In this document: positions 14,194-15,358 of the stretch, in pieces
Layout: the number at the start of each line of letters is the position of its first letter
Position numbering within the stretch: position 1 is the stretch's first letter
Source: CAYLLD01 sp964425135
GTDB taxonomy: Bacteria; Pseudomonadota; Alphaproteobacteria; Rhodobacterales; Rhodobacteraceae
DNA: 15,358 nt
Reading direction: 5' to 3'
NCBI GenBank assembly: GCA_964425135.1
Contig: CAYRKW010000075.1
Location: 1 to 15,358, forward strand
Translations under genes and position numbers: made by a program
The notes under the pieces: model-generated
Databases searched by the model: none
What the model saw: only the letters and a program-made list of their open reading frames with translations
What the model was told of the DNA's origin: nothing

Positions 14194-14536
14194 CTTCACT
14201 CGTTTAAGTTATTGTTATTATTGAGCTTGTTGGCGCCACTCCAAACAAGCCCCCCAATAACACCCCCAGTCGTTGTTCGTTGACTTTACGTAAACGCTCA
14301 ACAGCACGGTAACAGCAAGGGGAATAGACCATCATTTGACTATGACCGCGGATCAAAATGCTTTCCATCATAAGAGAACAATTTGTGGCTCAAAGTGTGC
14401 AAGGTTTCCGGAGATTGCCCAAGAGACTAAAGCAAATTGCGATTGATCTGAATCGAATTGGAATTCCCATGCCCGCGTTTATCTAGAACGCCGTCCAACA
14501 AATCTGATTCAGTTCACCTCTGCTGGGAGGTGGATC
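14194..14536. other. Non-coding stretch between tRNA-Arg and IS630 remnant
   Basis: These 343 bases carry no supported gene and look more AT-rich than the rest of the window. They hold a hairpin just after the tRNA (14225-14250), an imperfect inverted repeat around 14437-14462 (AATTGCGATT ... AATCGAATT) and a hairpin just before the transposase start (CACCTC / GAGGTG, 14515-14532, which includes the transposase Shine-Dalgarno GGAGG). No integrase gene is seen. The region is best read as a decayed island edge plus the left part of an IS630 element. Confidence 0.5.
14225..14250 (+). terminator. Hairpin downstream of tRNA-Arg
   Basis: A perfect 7-bp inverted repeat GCTTGTT / AACAAGC with a possible two-base GG/CC extension lies 31 bases after the tRNA 3' end. 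There is no T tract after it, so it is only a candidate terminator for the tRNA transcript; it could also be a relic of an attachment region. Confidence 0.35.
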
Positions 14537-15303
14537 ATGGACAAACCTAACTCTTAGGACCTTCGAGAACGGATTTGTGCCTAAGTCGCTGAGGGCAACT
14601 CGGCCCGTTCAGCAGGGCTTTTGTTTGGCGTGAGCGCAACGACGGCGGTGCGATTTGCAGCGGAGCGTCGTAAACACGTTGCGGCGGTTCCCAAGCCATA
14701 AGGTCGCCGCGCCTCGAGATCGTGCGGGCCGAACCAGACATTACGCTCAAAGAACTGGCCGCCTCGCCGGGACACATGGCGCATAGGTATGACTTTCCTC
14801 ATTGCTCCGCGCGCTCAAACGCGCCGGGCTATCATATAATGAAAGGGCTGAACGCGGCGGAACGTGACCGAACAGCGCGGCACCAAGCCCGCCATGATTG
14901 GATCACATGCCGCCAGCTCGGCAAGCGCCAGGAGCCGCACAGGTTGGTCTATATCGGTGAGACAACGGTGAAGAAAAACTTCAAGCGAATGCGCAGACGG
15001 GCTCCTGTCGGTGAGCGGCTCTATGGTGCAGCGCCTTTTGGCAGATGGGTCACGCAGACCTCTGTCGCAGGGCTGACACAGGATGTCCTGATCGCGCTGT
15101 GGGTGATCAATGGCGCGATGAACAGACTTGCCTTCGATACATATATCGAGACAAAGTTGGCCCCGGCGCTCGATCTGGAGACTCTAGTGATCCTCGATAA
15201 CCTGTCCACTCACAAAAGTCCACGCGCAGCCGAGATCCTGAGAAAACATCACTGCAGGTTGCTGTTCCTGCCCGCCTAAAGCCCCGTTCTCAATCAAATC
15301 GAG
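14537..15303 (+). pseudogene. IS630-family transposase remnant (mobile element)
   Basis: A badly decayed IS630 transposase. It starts at ATG 14537 (MDKPNS), with Shine-Dalgarno GGAGG upstream. In-frame stops interrupt it at 14555 (TAG), 14582 (TAA) and 14699 (TAA). Reading continues in another frame from about 14713 (LEIVRAEPDITLKELAA), shifts again for 14793-14840 (LLRALKRAGLSYN), then returns for the long catalytic part. The first catalytic Asp of the DDE triad is Gly (YIGET, codon 14956-14958; a GAT to GGT change would explain it). The second Asp is kept (VILDNLSTHK, Asp codon 15196). The PAYSPDLNPIE motif reads PA-stop-SPVLNQIE, with TAA at 15277. The C-terminus after the last Glu (15301-15303) is missing, replaced by unrelated coding sequence. 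It cannot be active. Confidence 0.85.
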
Positions 15304-15358
15304 ACACACGCATCGGCGGCTATGACCCGATCCCGCTCATGGAGGATGTGGCCATCGC
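15303..15358 (+). pseudogene. Fragment of a glycosyltransferase (family 2-like) gene, truncated
   Basis: The last 56 bases read, in the frame starting at 15303, DTRIGGYDPIPLMEDVAIA. The RIGGY...PLMED pattern is typical of family-2-like glycosyltransferases of the TIGR04283 group. No start codon or N-terminal domain precedes it; upstream is the transposase remnant. It is either a 5'-truncated gene or the edge of a deletion that joined the two. The gene continues beyond the window, so whether anything is expressed cannot be judged here. Confidence 0.6.

Noticed and set aside
14188..14240. 8-base direct repeat GCGCCACT at the tRNA 3' end (14188-14195) and at 14233-14240 as a possible attachment-site pair
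   Set aside because: Too short and only 45 bases apart; easily chance in this composition, with no integrase between the copies.
14204..14335. About 43-codon minus-strand frame after the tRNA (MVYSPCCYRAVERLRKVNEQ...)
   Set aside because: Composition is protein-like, but there is no ribosome site or recognised domain, and it lies in decayed sequence; not enough to call a gene.
1..15358. CRISPR array or toxin-antitoxin/defence system
   Set aside because: No regularly spaced repeats and no recognisable nuclease-effector or toxin-antitoxin pair was found by reading both strands.

Overview
The window looks like a chromosomal segment from an alphaproteobacterium, most likely Rhodobacterales (Roseobacter/Rhodobacter type). 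This is an inference. It rests on moderately high GC, the style of the proteins (GatC/GatA, L34, RnpA, a 68-residue cold-shock protein, a ceramidase-like CREST protein), and the pairing of a TVP38/TMEM64 membrane protein with a mercuric-reductase-like flavoprotein. No 16S or other species-level marker is present.

Layout. (1) 48-4261, minus strand: terC, then an SPFH protein with a C-terminal GYF-like domain, then a double zinc-ribbon membrane protein, then a zinc-free quinone oxidoreductase, ending at a hairpin terminator. The SPFH and zinc-ribbon genes are 2 bases apart and resemble the YdjI/YdjG pair that acts in membrane stress in Bacillus. (2) 4262-4752: a divergent regulatory region and a cold-shock protein gene on the plus strand, with a leader that can fold in two exclusive ways. 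(3) 4903-9031, minus strand: rpmH-rnpA-yidD, then a ceramidase-like membrane enzyme in the place where yidC often lies, then gatC-gatA and an Excalibur-domain lipoprotein. (4) 9132-9373: a divergent, structured intergenic region. (5) 9374-14056, plus strand: TVP38/TMEM64 protein, FAD/NAD(P) disulfide-type oxidoreductase overlapping it by one base, an anchored endonuclease/exonuclease/phosphatase protein and a sensor histidine kinase. (6) 14117-14193: tRNA-Arg(ACG) with encoded CCA. (7) 14194-15358: accessory debris. It holds a non-coding, visibly more AT-rich stretch, a heavily mutated IS630-family transposase and, fused at its broken 3' end, a scrap of a glycosyltransferase gene.

How it works together. 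The left operon reads as an envelope-stress or membrane-maintenance module: a metal-ion membrane protein, a membrane scaffold and its zinc-ribbon partner. The centre is housekeeping: ribosome, RNase P, membrane insertion and tRNA amidation. The plus-strand operon combines membrane transport, redox chemistry and a sensor kinase with no response regulator in view. The right edge is a tRNA-bounded island remnant.

The most interesting candidate system is the TerC/SPFH-GYF/zinc-ribbon operon. All functional links within it are inference from family knowledge and gene order.
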